Under the pieces are notes generated by a model. That model was not told the origin of the DNA. It did not search any database and saw only the letters and a program-made list of their open reading frames with translations. Positions 62,047 to 64,000 of a stretch of DNA of 64,000 nucleotides are shown here, in pieces (within the stretch, counting starts at the first letter, position 1; every line of letters starts with the position of its first letter). Source of the stretch: Lachnospiraceae bacterium. Lineage in GTDB: Bacteria > Bacillota > Clostridia > Lachnospirales > Lachnospiraceae. The DNA lies in assembly GCA_017553035.1 (NCBI GenBank), contig JAFZNE010000088.1:1-64000 (forward strand). The letters run 5' to 3'. Made by a program: the position numbers and the translations under genes.

Positions 62047-64000
62047 TTACTGCGGTGCGAATTCAATGATCTCGTCATCGCCGATCTCATCCGAACCGAT
62101 TGTATTTCTGATCAGTTCGGCAAGCTTGGAATAATTTTCCATGATAACATCATGATTTTTCTCTACTGTCGCAGCATCGTCCCGTTTGGCGGCTGCTTCA
62201 GATTCTGCAGCAAGATCCGCAAGTTCAGAGGCACCGATCATTCTGGACGCGCTCTTGAGCGCATGAACACATATTCCGTAATTCTCCCAATCTCCGATAT
62301 CGTAATACGTCCGAAGATTCTTTGCTTTGGTTGTTTCCTCGGCTGCATAGGCGGTCAATACCGATCTGTACATAGCCACTTCGTTTCCGCAGAGTGTTAT
62401 GCCGCTGTTCGTATCTACTCCGATCTCACCGAGGACCGTTATAAACTCTTCTCCCGACAGATCCGGGATTGGATTTTCCGTTTCAGCCACACGGGTGATA
62501 GTGACCTTTTCCTTCGGTATATAGCCTATGAGCATCTGCTCAAGTTTGGTTCCGTCAATGGGTTTCATCAGATAATCGGTGAATCCCTGCTTCAGATATC
62601 TTTCCCTCGCTCCGCTCACAACGTCGGCGGTAAGACATACTATTGGAGTTTCCTTGTTTAGGCTCTTTTCAGACTCCCTTATATATTTCATTGCCTCGGT
62701 TCCGTTCATACCGGGCATACGCTGGTCCATAAGGATCACGTCATACTTATTCTTTTCGGCAAGCTGTATCGACTCGGGACCTGAAAGCGCCGTATCGATC
62801 TTAACTCTCGTCTTCTTCAGCAGGTTCTGCACAACAAATACATTGATCTGGGTATCATCGACAGCCAGAATCCGGGCTTCCGGCGCGGAAAATGATTCTT
62901 TATAAGTCTCATTGTCCGTGGTAGTCCTGATCGCTTTCTGATAATCCCCGAGAGGCGTATCATCCTCTATCCTCTGCCACAGTTCAAATGAGAAAGTACT
63001 GCCTTCTCCGTAAGTACTCTCAACCTGAAGTTCGCTTCCCATCAGTTCGAGAAGGCTCTTTGTGATCGTCATTCCGAGCCCCGTACCCTCGACATTACGG
63101 TTTCTTACAACATCAAGACGTTCAAATGATTCGAACATCCTGGTCATATCACTCTCTTTTATTCCGATACCGGTGTCCTTAACTTCGTAATGTATCCGGA
63201 CCTTTTTCCCGGCTTCATCCTTTTCCAATGCTCTTATCGCCAGTGTTACCGAACCTTTTTCGGTATATTTTACGGCATTGGTAAGCAGGTTCATGACTAT
63301 CTGGTTGATACGCGTATCATCCCCGTACAATTGCGAAGGAAGCTCCGGATCGATATCGTATTTCATTTCAAGATTACCGGTTTTGGCTCTCTTCGATATC
63401 GAGTTGATAAAATATGCGATCTGCGAGCTTACATTGTATCTTACCGGCACGATCTCCATCTTGCCGTCTTCTATCTTCGAAAAATCCAGGATTCCGTTGA
63501 TCAGCTGCAGCAGATTGTTTCCGGACTGTTTGATGTTTCTCGAATATCCCCTGATATCCTTATTGTCGGTTTCACGCAGGATCATCTCGTTCATTCCTAT
63601 GATCGCATTGATAGGAGTACGTATCTCGTGAGACATATCTGCAAGGAAGCGGCTCTTGGCCTCGCTTGCCTCATCAGCGGCCTGTTTTTCGAGTTCCAGA
63701 ACCTGCTGCTTATATTCCTGCTCCTGCTTGTTCAGCTTGTCCCAAATATGCGCCAGCAGTATTACGACAAGTGCTCCTATTATGATAGAAACCGTAGTGG
63801 CTATTACAAAGCCGTTCAGAAGGGAGCCTACACCTTCGGAGATCGCATCCCTGCTCGTCGCGATGCATACATACCATCCGGTATTGGTCATCTTCGAAAA
63901 TGCTATGCCTCTGGTGATCTTGTCGTAGTCCTTGACATACACCAGATCATCGGAATTCGCGGCAATAGCATCCATAAGGGTCTGGTAATGCGCATTGGGA
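62047..64000 (-). CDS. Hybrid sensor histidine kinase, N-terminus outside window
   Basis: The last ~650 codons; the frame stays open to the window end (before the first visible Met come PNAHYQTL). The visible part starts in an extracytoplasmic Cache-like domain (KITRGIAFSKMTNTGWYVCI), then a membrane helix (~50-75 of the visible part), HisKA with the phospho-His in FLADMSHEIRTPINAI, HATPase with DTGIGI and GTGLGMTI, a receiver with Asp in YDVILMDQRMPGMNG, and a C-terminal HPt with His in CVHALKSASRMIGA. This is a full His-Asp-His relay whose final partner is not in the window. Confidence 0.93.
   Translation of the reverse strand, partial: PNAHYQTLMDAIAANSDDLVYVKDYDKITRGIAFSKMTNTGWYVCIATSRDAISEGVGSLLNGFVIATTVSIIIGALVVILLAHIWDKLNKQEQEYKQQVLELEKQAADEASEAKSRFLADMSHEIRTPINAIIGMNEMILRETDNKDIRGYSRNIKQSGNNLLQLINGILDFSKIEDGKMEIVPVRYNVSSQIAYFINSISKRAKTGNLEMKYDIDPELPSQLYGDDTRINQIVMNLLTNAVKYTEKGSVTLAIRALEKDEAGKKVRIHYEVKDTGIGIKESDMTRMFESFERLDVVRNRNVEGTGLGMTITKSLLELMGSELQVESTYGEGSTFSFELWQRIEDDTPLGDYQKAIRTTTDNETYKESFSAPEARILAVDDTQINVFVVQNLLKKTRVKIDTALSGPESIQLAEKNKYDVILMDQRMPGMNGTEAMKYIRESEKSLNKETPIVCLTADVVSGARERYLKQGFTDYLMKPIDGTKLEQMLIGYIPKEKVTITRVAETENPIPDLSGEEFITVLGEIGVDTNSGITLCGNEVAMYRSVLTAYAAEETTKAKNLRTYYDIGDWENYGICVHALKSASRMIGASELADLAAESEAAAKRDDAATVEKNHDVIMENYSKLAELIRNTIGSDEIGDDEIIEFAPQ

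Overview
This 64-kb window looks like the chromosome of a strictly fermentative member of the Bacillota, class Clostridia, most probably a Lachnospiraceae-type gut or rumen bacterium. The pointers are moderate GC content by eye, AGGAGG-type ribosome binding sites, monoderm envelope features (lipoproteins, no outer-membrane genes), a minimal SufC/SufB pair, acetate kinase plus phosphotransacetylase, intracellular GH3/GH43 hydrolases and a nickel-pincer cofactor cluster. The family assignment is inference. Nearly all genes lie on the minus strand; plus-strand islands are larB-larC-larE (1-2332), tmcAL (36393-37664) and sufC-sufB (43152-44819). I saw no rRNA, tRNA, CRISPR array, transposase or prophage gene. 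No gene-free stretch exceeds 300 bases.

Layout. (1) 1-2332: LarB (3' end), LarC, LarE, which build the nickel-pincer cofactor. (2) 2397-7804: a small protein, an 895-residue membrane-anchored low-complexity protein and a secreted parallel beta-helix protein. (3) 7869-12627: a chorismate-synthase-like protein lacking catalytic histidines, a HAD phosphatase, uracil-DNA glycosylase, a surface amidase and dTDP-glucose dehydratase. (4) 12652-15737: TPM-like, TelA and XpaC-like proteins. (5) 15881-24742: a peptide-type ABC import operon, oppA-B-C-D-F plus a membrane protein, in which several subunits are oversized; OppC carries an RCC1-like propeller in its outer loop and OppF a coiled-coil insertion inside its nucleotide-binding domain. 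(6) 24843-32971: three HlyD-like adaptors, a large FtsX-type permease and two ATPases, one with an AbrB-like tail. (7) 33015-37664: ROK kinase, ackA, pta and divergent tmcAL. (8) 37715-42908: GH43, GH3 and a HAD phosphatase. (9) 43086-44819: sufCB. (10) 44836-52737: a cNMP-domain/NhaC-type antiporter fusion, ispD, and the t6A group tsaD/tsaB/tsaE with rimI and an RNase Z-like gene. (11) 52748-58142: MoxR, DUF58 and transglutaminase membrane proteins. (12) 58160-64000: HAD phosphatase, pepF, alr and a hybrid histidine kinase cut by the window edge.

How they fit together. Oligopeptide import, PepF and alanine racemase serve peptide use and wall building; GH3, GH43, ROK kinase, AckA and Pta form a path from plant oligosaccharides to acetate and ATP; TmcAL uses acetate to modify tRNA-Met. 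The most unusual content is the enlarged Opp transporter, the catalytically divergent chorismate-synthase homologue, the GH3 protein with a tail preceded by its own in-frame Shine-Dalgarno and ATG, and the AbrB-tailed ATPase. All calls come from reading the sequence and memory of protein families; no database search was run.
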